DNA from: Streptomyces avermitilis MA-4680 = NBRC 14893
GTDB lineage: Bacteria > Actinomycetota > Actinomycetes > Streptomycetales > Streptomycetaceae
Length of the DNA stretch: 64,000 bases
Assembly (NCBI RefSeq): GCF_000009765.2
Contig: NC_003155.5
Span: 4,898,001 to 4,962,000 of the forward strand
Direction of reading: 5' to 3'
The notes under the pieces are model-generated. The model was not told the DNA's origin and searched no databases. It worked only from the letters and a program-made list of their open reading frames with translations. This document shows positions 32,452-40,559 of the stretch, in pieces (position 1 is the stretch's first letter; the number at the start of each line of letters is the position of its first letter). The position numbers were made by a program, and so were the translations under genes.

Positions 32452-33780
32452 ATGCCCGTACCCGTACCGCGGCAGAGAGCGATCCCGGCCGCGGAGTGTG
32501 GTCAGGCTCAGACCGTGCCGCAGGCCGGCCGCCCGTTCCCGGAAGGACCGGCCGGCCACGCCAAGGCCCCGGTCGACCGCGCCGGCTCCCCCGTCGGCAC
32601 CACACCCGCCAATCTCACTCTGCTCGTCATCGAGGACGACCCGGGTGGTTCGCCGATCGTGCCCGAGATGCTCGACTCGGCGGGCCAGCCCATCCGTATC
32701 CGTACCGCCCGCAACCTCACCGAGGCCGGACGGCTGCTCACCGACGACGTCCACTGCATCCTGCTGGACCTCGCGCTGCCGGCCCCCGGCCGGTCCGCCG
32801 ACAGTGACGACGAGCTGGCCACGCTCAAGCACGTGCTGAAGATCGCGCCCCGGCACGCCGTACTCGCGCTCACCGCGTCCGGGGACACCGAGCGCGGCAC
32901 CGAGGCGGTGCGCGTCGGCGCCCAGGACTACCTCTTCCGCGACGAGCTGGACGGGCGGCTGCTGAGCCGCGCGATCCGGTACGCGGTGGAGCGCAAGCGG
33001 TCGGACACGGCCGAGCGACGGCTGACCGAGTCCAGGCTGCGGGCGCAGGAGAACCGGCGCCTCGAGCGCGGTCTGCTGCCCACCCCGCTCCTGGACGGCT
33101 CCCCGCTGCGGTTCGCCGCGCGCTACCGTCCCGGGCGCTCCCGGGCGCTGCTCGGCGGCGACTTCTACGACACCGTCCGGACGCCGGACGGCACGGTGCA
33201 CGCCATGATCGGCGACGTCTGCGGGCACGGCCCCGACGAGGCCGCGCTCGGCGTGGAGCTGCGCATAGCCTGGCGGGCGCTGACGCTGGCCGGCCTGTGC
33301 GGCGACGAGCTGCTCTCCACGCTCCAGCAGGTGCTGGAGCACGAGCGGTCGGACGACGAGATCTTCGCGACGCTGTGCACGGTGGACATCGCACCGGACG
33401 GCCGCCGCGCGGGCCTGTGCCTGGCCGGCCACCCGTCCCCGCTGATCGCCCGCCCGGGCCGGCCCGCCCAGCTGCTGCCGTACGAGAACAACGGCCCGGC
33501 GCTGGGGCTGCTCCCGCATGCCCGCTGGCCGCGTATGCAGGTGGAGCTGGGCGCCGCCTGGAGCCTGATGCTCTACACCGACGGCCTGATCGAGGGTCAC
33601 ATCGGCCAGGGCAAGGAGCGGCTGGGCCAGGACGGCATGGTGGAACTGGTCCGCCGCCGGCTGGCCGAGGGCCTGACGGGCGAGGAACTGCTGCGGGCCA
33701 CGGTGAACGAGGTCCGCGACCTCAACGGCGGAGAGCTGACGGACGACGTCGCGGTCCTGCTGCTGGACCGCGTCGGCTGA
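32452..33780 (+). CDS. Response regulator fused to a SpoIIE/PP2C phosphatase
   Basis: A 442-residue protein. A disordered N-terminus (about 1-50) is followed by a receiver domain (about 55-175), which has VIEDDPGG and LLDLALP with the phosphorylatable Asp. The C-terminal PP2C-type SpoIIE domain (about 205-440) has GGDFYDTVR, IGDVCGHGPDEA and LCLAGHPSPL. Such proteins dephosphorylate anti-sigma antagonists in response to a histidine kinase signal. AAGGAA nine bases upstream supports this ATG. It stands alone here. Confidence 0.9.
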   Translation: MPVPVPRQRAIPAAECGQAQTVPQAGRPFPEGPAGHAKAPVDRAGSPVGTTPANLTLLVIEDDPGGSPIVPEMLDSAGQPIRIRTARNLTEAGRLLTDDVHCILLDLALPAPGRSADSDDELATLKHVLKIAPRHAVLALTASGDTERGTEAVRVGAQDYLFRDELDGRLLSRAIRYAVERKRSDTAERRLTESRLRAQENRRLERGLLPTPLLDGSPLRFAARYRPGRSRALLGGDFYDTVRTPDGTVHAMIGDVCGHGPDEAALGVELRIAWRALTLAGLCGDELLSTLQQVLEHERSDDEIFATLCTVDIAPDGRRAGLCLAGHPSPLIARPGRPAQLLPYENNGPALGLLPHARWPRMQVELGAAWSLMLYTDGLIEGHIGQGKERLGQDGMVELVRRRLAEGLTGEELLRATVNEVRDLNGGELTDDVAVLLLDRVG

Positions 33781-33838
33781 GCGGGGCAGGCCCTCGAACC
33801 AGAGGGCCGGGCCCCCGCAGAGGGCTCAGGCCCGGACG

Positions 33839-34189
33839 TCAGCGGCCGCCGTTGTACGGGCCGTACGGGCCGTCGCTGCTGGAGCCGCGGCGACCGCCCC
33901 GGCCGCCGCCGGAGACCTGCCGGAGCGCGGGCCGGACGTCCACGATGTAGACGATGCTGGCGATGACGCCGATGATCGGCAGGAACGACAGGATCGAGAA
34001 CAGCCAGCTCACCACGAGGGCGAGCGCGAGGATCAGCAGCCAGAACCACTTGTTCTGCTTGTCGGCGGCACGGAACGCGTCCTCGCGCCGGAACGCCGCG
34101 TCGAACAGCCCGAACGCGGCGAGGGCCATCAGGACGATCTTCAGCACTCCCATGAACCCAGCGAAGCCCAACATCAGCATGCTGCCCAC
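33839..34189 (-). CDS. DUF2516 membrane protein
   Basis: About 113-116 residues: three hydrophobic segments (about 5-28, 50-68 and 70-86) and a Gly/Arg/Ser/Tyr-rich tail (SGGGRGGRRGSSSDGPYGPY). The pattern FGLFDAAFRREDAFRAADKQ with WFWLLILALALV is that of DUF2516. The start may be the GTG at 34189 or the ATG at 34180. It follows the HbhA-like gene on the same strand, about 100 bases downstream. No function is known. Confidence 0.85.
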   Translation of the reverse strand: MGSMLMLGFAGFMGVLKIVLMALAAFGLFDAAFRREDAFRAADKQNKWFWLLILALALVVSWLFSILSFLPIIGVIASIVYIVDVRPALRQVSGGGRGGRRGSSSDGPYGPYNGGR

Positions 34190-34293
34190 CGCCCGTTCCC
34201 ACCGACACCTACGCGGTCACCGTACCCGTAGAACGGGCCGGACACCCCAAGGGTGCCCGGCCGTTCCGTGCTGCTCGTGTGCGCCACCGCCGC

Positions 34294-34896
34294 TTACTTC
34301 GCGGGCGGCGTGGTCTTCTTCGCCGTGGGCTTGCGCACCGGGGCCTTCTTCGGCTCGGCCGGGGCCGGGACCGAGGCCTTCTTGGCGGCGGGCTCGGCCG
34401 CGGCCGTGGCGGGCTTGTCGTCCTTCACCTCGACCGGCTCCGCCTTCGGCTCGACGGCGATGGCCAGTTCCTCGATCTCCTCGGCGGCCTCGCCGCGCCA
34501 GGTCCGCACGGCCTGCTCGCCGTGCTCGGCGACCTTCTCGTACGTCTCACGGGCCTTGACCGCGTACTCGGCGGCGACGCCGACACCGCGCAGGGCGAAG
34601 TCCTGGGCCGACTCACCGATCTTCTTCAGATCGGTGTCGAGCGTGCTGATGAACCCCGTGACCTTGCTCTGCAGGGTCTCCTGCGCCTCCTTGGCGCGGG
34701 CGGTGGCCTTCTCCTGCACGGCCTTCGGGTCGGTGCTGCGCACGGCCTCGAAGCGGGCCGGCGCCTCGGCGGCGAGCTGCTCGACGATGCCCGGCACCTT
34801 CTTGGCCTGCTGGATGGCCAGGTCGGCGGTGCCGGCCGCGAAGTAGAGCGGGGTCGGGTCGCTGAGGGTCTTACGCAGGTCTTCGGTGATGGCCAT
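34294..34896 (-). CDS. HbhA-like heparin-binding hemagglutinin homologue
   Basis: A 200-residue protein: an N-terminal helical domain (about 1-130: TEDLRKTLSDPTPLYFAAG and EAPARFEAVRSTDPKAVQEK) and a Lys/Ala/Pro-rich C-terminus (PAAKKASVPAPAEPKKAPVR). This is the architecture of mycobacterial HbhA, where the Lys tail binds anionic polymers; in Streptomyces its role is unknown. GGGAGGA precedes the ATG. It lies downstream of the Xre regulator on the same strand. Confidence 0.8.
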   Translation of the reverse strand: MAITEDLRKTLSDPTPLYFAAGTADLAIQQAKKVPGIVEQLAAEAPARFEAVRSTDPKAVQEKATARAKEAQETLQSKVTGFISTLDTDLKKIGESAQDFALRGVGVAAEYAVKARETYEKVAEHGEQAVRTWRGEAAEEIEELAIAVEPKAEPVEVKDDKPATAAAEPAAKKASVPAPAEPKKAPVRKPTAKKTTPPAK

Positions 34897-34974
34897 GGTG
34901 ATGGTCCTCCCGGATTGGCTTTCGGTTGAGGGTTTTCGATCCGCGGTCGGCCGCCCGATGTGCCGGTCCTCCGC

Positions 34975-35451
34975 TCAGCCGGCGGCCTGCTGCGGATCGG
35001 CATCGCTGCCGCCGGCCGTGCGGGGGCCGCGTACGGGGGTGTCCTGGGCGTCCGCTCTGCCCTGAGCGTTCGTCGGAGCGTCCTCGTCCGCCGTGCCGAT
35101 CTCGAATCCGTTCTCCTTGCGGAAGGACTCGTAGATCTGGAGCAGCACCTGCTTCTGCCGCTCGTTCAGCGTCGGATCGGCGAGGAGGACGGCGCGTGTC
35201 TCCACCTCGTCCCGGTCCCGCTCGGCGTCGAGAATGCCGGCCCGCACGTACAGCGTCTCGGCGGAGATCCGCAGCGCCTTGGCGACCTGCTGCAACACCT
35301 CCGCGCTCGGCTTGCGCAGCCCGCGCTCGATCTGGCTCAGATACGGATTGGACACCCCGGCGGCGTCGGCGAGCTGCCGCAGCGACAGTTGCGCGCTGCG
35401 CCGCTGCTCGCGCAGATACTCACCGAGATTGCCGACGTTGAGCGATGCCAT
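34975..35451 (-). CDS. Xre-family HTH regulator
   Basis: A 158-residue regulator. The N-terminal HTH_3 (about 10-65: LREQRRSAQLSLRQLADAAG, NPYLSQIERGLRKPS) is followed by an extended helical region with LLQIYESFRKENGFEI and a disordered end. AAGGTGG upstream sets the ATG. A perfect palindrome in its promoter (35481-35500) suggests autoregulation. It is followed by the HbhA-like gene and may control it. Confidence 0.9.
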   Translation of the reverse strand: MASLNVGNLGEYLREQRRSAQLSLRQLADAAGVSNPYLSQIERGLRKPSAEVLQQVAKALRISAETLYVRAGILDAERDRDEVETRAVLLADPTLNERQKQVLLQIYESFRKENGFEIGTADEDAPTNAQGRADAQDTPVRGPRTAGGSDADPQQAAG

Positions 35452-35480
35452 GTGTCCACCTTGCACACCCCCGCTAACAA

Positions 35481-35500
35481 TTGCAAGCACCCGCTTGCAA
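35481..35500. promoter_or_regulatory. Palindromic operator upstream of the Xre gene
   Basis: ttgcaagc-accc-gcttgcaa has perfect 8-bp arms and ends about 30 bases upstream of the Xre start. A further ttgca half lies at 35461-35465. It is a likely binding site for the Xre protein itself. Confidence 0.7.
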
Positions 35501-35690
35501 AAGTGTGCCACGCCACGCGCGACCGTGAGCCGGGCGGTGACTCGGTGGCGTGAGGGCACGGTGGGCCGTCTGAAGAATCCTCCGTCCGTCCCGTCACACT
35601 CGCGCGCCACGCCGGGTCAGAGGAGTGACGAACTCACCGCAGCCGACCGGGGCGAGCCCCGCCGGATGCCGTCCGACGAGGAGCATTCCG

Positions 35691-36038
35691 ATGTCCATCG
35701 CACACGTTGTCGTCACTCTTCTTGCCGCTGCCATGGCGGGCTATTCGGCCTACGCCGTCCTTTTCCGCGCCAAGTGGGTCGTGGAAGCGCTGACCGACTA
35801 CAGCGTTCCCGCGGCGTGGTGGCCCTGGCTCGGCGCGGCCAAGGCGGCGGGGGCCGCGGGCCTGCTGGCCGGCCTCTTCGTGCCGGTCGTCGGCGTCCTG
35901 GCCGGGATCGGGCTGGTGCTGTACTTCACCGGTGCCGTCGTCACCGTGGCGCGGGCGCGCTGGTACGCGCACATCCCGTTCCCGCTGGTCTACGCGGCAC
36001 CGGTGATCGGATCGCTGGCGCTCGGCTTCGCCGCCTGA
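35691..36038 (+). CDS. DoxX-family membrane protein
   Basis: A 115-residue integral membrane protein with four hydrophobic segments covering most of its length (VVVTLLAAAMAGYSAYAVLF, AAGLLAGLFVPVVGVLAGIG, LVYAAPVIGSLAL). It matches the short DoxX/DUF4267-like group. GAGGAG precedes the ATG. Family members are linked to redox stress or electron transfer, without a fixed reaction. The nearby OYE/MerR pair is also redox-related, but no operon joins them. Confidence 0.85.
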   Translation: MSIAHVVVTLLAAAMAGYSAYAVLFRAKWVVEALTDYSVPAAWWPWLGAAKAAGAAGLLAGLFVPVVGVLAGIGLVLYFTGAVVTVARARWYAHIPFPLVYAAPVIGSLALGFAA

Positions 36039-36069
36039 GCGAAGCGGCCAGGGAGCCGGCGGCGACGGA

Positions 36070-37179
36070 TCACGCGACGGTGAGCGTCGGATAGTCCGTG
36101 TAACCCCGCTCCCCGCCCACGTACATCATGAACCGGTCCCGTACGGGATTGACCGGGGCGCCGGTGCGCAGCCGCGTCACCAGGTCGGGGTTGGCCAGGA
36201 AGGGGCGCCCGAGCGCGATCAGGTCGGCGCCCGCGGTCAGCAGGCGGCCGGCCGCGTGGGCGCCGCCGTCGGCGGGGAGTTCGGGGCCGAGAACGGGGTT
36301 GGCCATCAGCGTCGTCGGCCAGTTCTCCCGGATGTGCCGGAACAGCGGCTGGTCCGGGTCGGCGTGGACGAGGTGCAGGTACGCCGGGCCGAGAGCGGCC
36401 AGCGCCTCCACGAAGGCCGGATAGAGGAGCTCGGTGTCGTCCTCCTCGACGCCGTTGACGGTGGTCCCGGGCGAGATGCGTACGCCCACCCGTTCGGCCC
36501 CGATCGCGTCGGCGACGGCCTCGGTCACCTCGACCGCGAAGCGGATGCGGGCGGCGACCGAACCGCCGTACGCGTCCGTGCGGCGGTTGGTGTTGGTCGC
36601 CAGGAACTGGTGGAGCAGATGGCCGTTGGCGGAGTGCACCTCCACCCCGGCGAAGCCCGCGTCGATCGCGTTGCGGGCGGCGGCTGCGAAGTCGGCGACG
36701 GTCGTACGGATGTCGGCCGCCGTCATCTCGCGCGGGACGACGGAGGGGCGGTGCCCGGACGGGGTGAAGATCGTTTCGGGCAGGGGGACGGGCGAGGGGG
36801 CCACCGGGGTCAGTCCGCTGGTCGCGGGGTGTCCGACCCGGCCGCCGTGCTGGAGTTGCAGGAACATCCGGCCGCCGGCCGCGTGCACGGCGTCCGTGAC
36901 ACCCCGCCAGCCGGCCACATGCGTCGCGTCGTGGATCGCGGTGATGTTCGGGTACGTCTGCCCGACGGCGTTCGGGGTCGCGGCCTCGGCGATGATCAGA
37001 CCGGCCGAGGCGCGCTGGGCGTAGTACGTGGCCATGAGGGGCTGCGGTACGCCGTCGGCCGAGGCGCGGTTGCGGGTCATCGGGGCCATCACCAGGCGGT
37101 TGGGGAGGTCCAGGGGGCCGAGGCGCGCGGGCTCGAAGAGGGCGGAGGCGGAGGCGGTTCCCGCGGCTGTGTTCGTCAT
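36070..37179 (-). CDS. Old-yellow-enzyme-type alkene reductase
   Basis: A 369-residue FMN-dependent oxidoreductase with a TIM barrel: LPNRLVMAPMTRNRA at the N-terminus, substrate-binding HSANGHLLHQF, the RNAIDAGFAGVEVH strand and the C-terminal FMN phosphate loop LIALGRPFLANPDL. It reduces activated C=C bonds with NADPH. The start at 37179 has no ribosome site and sits at a probable transcription start, so it is perhaps leaderless. It diverges from a MerR regulator through a palindromic operator. Confidence 0.92.
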   Translation of the reverse strand: MTNTAAGTASASALFEPARLGPLDLPNRLVMAPMTRNRASADGVPQPLMATYYAQRASAGLIIAEAATPNAVGQTYPNITAIHDATHVAGWRGVTDAVHAAGGRMFLQLQHGGRVGHPATSGLTPVAPSPVPLPETIFTPSGHRPSVVPREMTAADIRTTVADFAAAARNAIDAGFAGVEVHSANGHLLHQFLATNTNRRTDAYGGSVAARIRFAVEVTEAVADAIGAERVGVRISPGTTVNGVEEDDTELLYPAFVEALAALGPAYLHLVHADPDQPLFRHIRENWPTTLMANPVLGPELPADGGAHAAGRLLTAGADLIALGRPFLANPDLVTRLRTGAPVNPVRDRFMMYVGGERGYTDYPTLTVA

Positions 37180-37196
37180 GCGGGTACGGTAGAAGT

Positions 37197-37210
37197 TGAC
37201 ACCTGTGTCA
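37197..37210. promoter_or_regulatory. MerR-type operator
   Basis: tgacac-ct-gtgtca has perfect 6-bp arms and lies between the OYE gene (37179) and the merR-type gene (37246), in the position expected for MerR between the -35 and -10 elements of the OYE promoter. Confidence 0.65.
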
Positions 37211-37245
37211 GCTTCAAGTGCCTTCGGACGCCTGCGAGGTGGGGA

Positions 37246-37623
37246 ATGCGGATCGGGCAACTGGCCGAGCGGACCGGCGTGAGCGAGCGGTCGCTCCGCT
37301 ACTACGAGAAGCAGGGCCTGCTGGCGGCCGACCGCACCCCCGGCGGCCATCGCGACTTCCCCGACCGGGCGGTCGACCGGGTCATCCTCATCCAGGAACT
37401 CTTCGCCGCGGGCCTGCACAGCAAGAAGATCGCCGAGCTGCTGCCCTGCATGCGGGACACGGACGGCGGACCGTCCGAGGTCGCCACACCGCGGCTGGTC
37501 GCGGACCTCAGCGGGGAACGCGACCGCATCGACCGCATGATCAACGATCTGATCCGGTCCCGGACCGTCCTGGACGAGGTGATCGAAGCGGCTTCGGCCG
37601 GCCTCCGCCGGCCGCACGTCTGA
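37246..37623 (+). CDS. MerR-family regulator
   Basis: A 125-residue regulator. The N-terminal MerR HTH (RIGQLAERTGVSERSLRYYE) and wing are followed by a dimerisation helix (about 80-115). Only one Cys (in LLPCMRDTDG) is seen, so metal sensing is unlikely; an organic ligand or oxidant is more probable. GAGGTGGGG precedes the ATG. It likely controls the divergent OYE gene. Confidence 0.92.
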   Translation: MRIGQLAERTGVSERSLRYYEKQGLLAADRTPGGHRDFPDRAVDRVILIQELFAAGLHSKKIAELLPCMRDTDGGPSEVATPRLVADLSGERDRIDRMINDLIRSRTVLDEVIEAASAGLRRPHV

Positions 37624-37668
37624 GCCTGACCCTCGGCTCGGCGCGCAGCTGAAGCAGGGCGCCGGTGA

Positions 37669-39714
37669 TCACCACGGCAGCGGGCGCGCGTGCACGACGT
37701 CCAGCCGTGAGACCGCCCTGGTCAGCACCACGTACAGCCGGTGCAGCCCGCGCGACTCGGCCTCCGCGATCGCGGCCGGCTCGACGGCGACCACATGGTC
37801 GTACTCGAGTCCCTTGGCGACGGTGGCGGGCACCACCGTGACCCGTGCGCCGAGCCGGTCGGGCCCGGCCGGCTCGAGCCCGGCGCAGGACAGCGCCTCC
37901 CGTACGGCCGCGACGTCCGCGTCGGCCGCGATGACCCCGACGGAGCCCTCATGGGCGAGGGCCTCGCGCACGGCCTCGGCCACGGCTGCCGCCACCTCCG
38001 CCGCCTCCCCGACCCGCCGCATCCTCAACTCGCCGTCCCGGCGCAGTGAACGGGCGGCGGGCACCGCCACATCGAGTCGCTCCAACAGCCGGTTCGCCAG
38101 CCCCACGACGGCCTCCGGTACCCGGAAACCGGTGGTCAGCGGGACCACGTGCGCGTCGGGCCTGCCCAGGTGCGGGAGGAGTTCGGACCAGTCGCGGGCC
38201 GCCCACGGAGTCGTGCCCTGGGCGAGGTCCCCGAGCACCGTCAGCGATCCGAAGACCGCCCGCCGGGCGATCGCCCGGCACTCCATCGGCGAGAGGTCCT
38301 GCGCCTCGTCGACGACCAGGTGCCCGTATCCCTCCGGGTGTTCGATGAGCCCCGCGACCTCGTCGAGGAGCACGAGATCGGCGGCCGACCAGCGCGCCGA
38401 CCGGTACGAGCGCGGCGGCCCGGTCCACAGCAGCGCCCGCTGCTCGTCCGCGTCGAGGACCCCCTCCGCCGCCGCGGCGAGCGCGTCCGGGTCGGCGAGC
38501 AGTCCGGCGACCACCTCCTCGGCCCGCACCCTGGGCCAGACGGCGTCGACGTACGCGCTGACCGGCCGGGCCCGTTCGATCTTCCGCACCCATGCGTGCG
38601 TACGCGGCCCGGCGCGCCGTTCGGCCTGCGCCTGGATCCGGCCGACGACCCGCGTACGCACCCGCTCCCGTCCGACGGCGTACGGCGGCTGTTCGGTCCG
38701 TACGTCCTCGACGATCCGCGCCAGCGCGTCGGCCGGGACCCGCCAGCGGTACGAACCGTCGGGCACGGTCAGGGAGTCGGCGGCCGTGCCGATCCGGCCG
38801 TACAGGGCGCGGCGCAGCACCTCCGCCATCCGCGGGTCGTGCTTGACGACGGCGGTGCGTTCGTCGTCGACGGCGGTGACGCGGTGGCGGGCGCCGATCT
38901 CGTCGGCGACGGTGGACTGGCGTACGCCGGTCTCACCGAGGGCGGGGAGCACCTCCGCGATGTAGGAGAGGAAGGTGCGGTTGGGGCCGAGGATCAGCAG
39001 TCCGCCACGCCGGATGCGCTGGGGGTGGGTGTAGAGGAGGTACGCGGCCCGGTGCAGTCCGACGGCGGTCTTGCCGGTGCCCGGGGCGCCCTGCACACAG
39101 ACGGAGGTGGCGAGGTCGGCGCGTACGAGGTCGTCCTGTTCGGGCTGGATGGTGGCGGCGATGTCACGCATGGGGCCGAGCCTGGGGCGTTCGATCTCGT
39201 GGGTGAGGATGCGGCTGGGGGCGTGCTGTTCGGCGCCGATGTGCTCGTCCTCCAGGCCGGTGAGATCGGCGGTGTCACCGCGGCTGCCGGGCGCCCAGCC
39301 GAAGCGGCGGCGGACGGCGACGCCCTGGGGGGCGCGGGCGCTCGCCTGGTAGAAGGCGCGGGAGACGGGGGCGCGCCAGTCCACGACGAGGGGCGGTGCG
39401 GCGGGGTGCTCGGTGATGCGGAGGCGGCCGAGGTGGTAGCTCTGCCCGGCGTGTTCCCGGTCGCCGCTGTCCGGGGCGAAGTCGAGCCGGCCGAAGAACA
39501 GGGGGCCTTCGGGGAGTTCACGCATGTGCTTGGCGCGGCTGCGGAGCCGGTGGCCGAGGACTTCGGCGTCGGCACCGGAGGCGGAGACGTCCTCGCCGGT
39601 GATCACGTGCTCGTCGGCGCCTTCGACCATGGCGGCGAGGGCGGTGCGGCACGTGTCGTGGTAGGCGCGTTCGCGGGTGAGGGCGTGGTGGAGGGCGGGG
39701 TCGGGTGACGTCAT
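37669..39714 (-). CDS. UvrD/HelD-like ATPase (RNA-polymerase recycling HelD/HelR type)
   Basis: A 681-residue superfamily 1 ATPase with an N-terminal helical extension (about 1-80) suited to insertion in RNA polymerase. It has Walker A CVQGAPGTGKTAVG (206-219), Walker B HLVVDEAQDLS and later helicase motifs (TVVPATVAKGLEYDHVV). Proteins of this kind in actinobacteria remove stalled RNA polymerase from DNA, and one class (HelR) gives rifamycin tolerance. No rifamycin-associated element was found upstream. The start has no clear ribosome site. Confidence 0.85.
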   Translation of the reverse strand: MTSPDPALHHALTRERAYHDTCRTALAAMVEGADEHVITGEDVSASGADAEVLGHRLRSRAKHMRELPEGPLFFGRLDFAPDSGDREHAGQSYHLGRLRITEHPAAPPLVVDWRAPVSRAFYQASARAPQGVAVRRRFGWAPGSRGDTADLTGLEDEHIGAEQHAPSRILTHEIERPRLGPMRDIAATIQPEQDDLVRADLATSVCVQGAPGTGKTAVGLHRAAYLLYTHPQRIRRGGLLILGPNRTFLSYIAEVLPALGETGVRQSTVADEIGARHRVTAVDDERTAVVKHDPRMAEVLRRALYGRIGTAADSLTVPDGSYRWRVPADALARIVEDVRTEQPPYAVGRERVRTRVVGRIQAQAERRAGPRTHAWVRKIERARPVSAYVDAVWPRVRAEEVVAGLLADPDALAAAAEGVLDADEQRALLWTGPPRSYRSARWSAADLVLLDEVAGLIEHPEGYGHLVVDEAQDLSPMECRAIARRAVFGSLTVLGDLAQGTTPWAARDWSELLPHLGRPDAHVVPLTTGFRVPEAVVGLANRLLERLDVAVPAARSLRRDGELRMRRVGEAAEVAAAVAEAVREALAHEGSVGVIAADADVAAVREALSCAGLEPAGPDRLGARVTVVPATVAKGLEYDHVVAVEPAAIAEAESRGLHRLYVVLTRAVSRLDVVHARPLPW

Positions 39715-39840
39715 TCCAGGGAGGATAGCGGAATAACGTTACCGAGTAACATTTTTAACCAGGTCGCACACGCTGTGGCCACGTCGTCTCAGGCGTTCGC
39801 CCCAGGAACGGGTCTCAGGCATTCCTCTCAGGCGTTCGTC

Positions 39841-40455
39841 TCAGGCGTACGAGGGAAGCCCGTCCGCCAGCCGCCCGAACGCGCGCTCGGCCGCGGCGAC
39901 GGCGTCGGCGTGGACGTCCGCCGCCCGCTCCCCGCCCGCCACCCGGCGCCAGTTCTCCAGCGCGAGGACGCGCTGCACGGCGACGATCTGGCCGGCGGCG
40001 AGCCGGGCGTCGAGGTCGCCGCCGAGGGCCGCGGCGAGCGCGCCCTCCGACCGCTCCAGGTAACCGTGGAGGCGGGCGGCGAGGGCCGGCGTCCCGTAGA
40101 GCAGCCGGTGGAAGGCGAGGACGCCCGGACGGTCGTTGAGCCCGGTGACGGGATCCTGCCGGGCGAGTCCGTCCAGGAAGTGCGCCCGTAGCGCGGCGAC
40201 GGGCGACTGCCCTTCGCCCCGGCTGCCGACCACCCCTGCGGCCTCGGTCTCGTGATCGGCGAACCGGTACAGGACGAGGTCCTCCTTGGCCGGGAAGTAC
40301 CGGAAGAGAGTGGGCTTGGAGATCTCGGCGGCGGCGGCGACCTCGGCCACGGACACGGCGTCGAACCCCTTCTCGAGGAACAGCCCGATGGCGATGTCCG
40401 ACACGGCCTGGTACATCCGCTGTTTCTTGCGCTCACGCAGCCCGATCTCACCCAT
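39841..40455 (-). CDS. TetR-family regulator
   Basis: A 204-residue regulator. The N-terminal TetR HTH (about 10-58: GFDAVSVAEVAAAAEISKPT, then LFRYFPAKEDL) is followed by an all-helical ligand domain. Its gene diverges from a quinone oxidoreductase gene with 104 bases between, containing a dyad (40491-40516) that could be its operator. Ligand unknown. Confidence 0.92.
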   Translation of the reverse strand: MGEIGLRERKKQRMYQAVSDIAIGLFLEKGFDAVSVAEVAAAAEISKPTLFRYFPAKEDLVLYRFADHETEAAGVVGSRGEGQSPVAALRAHFLDGLARQDPVTGLNDRPGVLAFHRLLYGTPALAARLHGYLERSEGALAAALGGDLDARLAAGQIVAVQRVLALENWRRVAGGERAADVHADAVAAAERAFGRLADGLPSYA

Positions 40456-40490
40456 GCCCCGAGCCTACGCACCACCGCGCGGGCCGCCGC

Positions 40491-40516
40491 TTGACCTCAA
40501 CCTCGCTTGAGGTCGA
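40491..40516. promoter_or_regulatory. Dyad in the TetR-quinone oxidoreductase promoter (SoxR-like)
   Basis: ttgacctcaa-cctcgc-ttgaggtcga. The inner part CCTCAA-N6-TTGAGG (40495-40512) has the half-sites of the SoxR box CCTCAAG...CTTGAGG, including the 18-bp span. A -35-like TTGACC (40491) and a weak -10-like AAGACT (40516) are 19 bp apart, the long spacing typical of SoxR/MerR promoters. It could alternatively be the TetR operator. Confidence 0.6.
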
Positions 40517-40559
40517 AGACTGCACGGCGTAACCGATCGTGAAGCGTGAGGAGACGGCG

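Noticed and set aside
39715..39840. Rifamycin-associated element upstream of the HelD/HelR-like gene
   Set aside because: No matching inverted repeat is present, so the specific HelR rifamycin-response assignment was not made.
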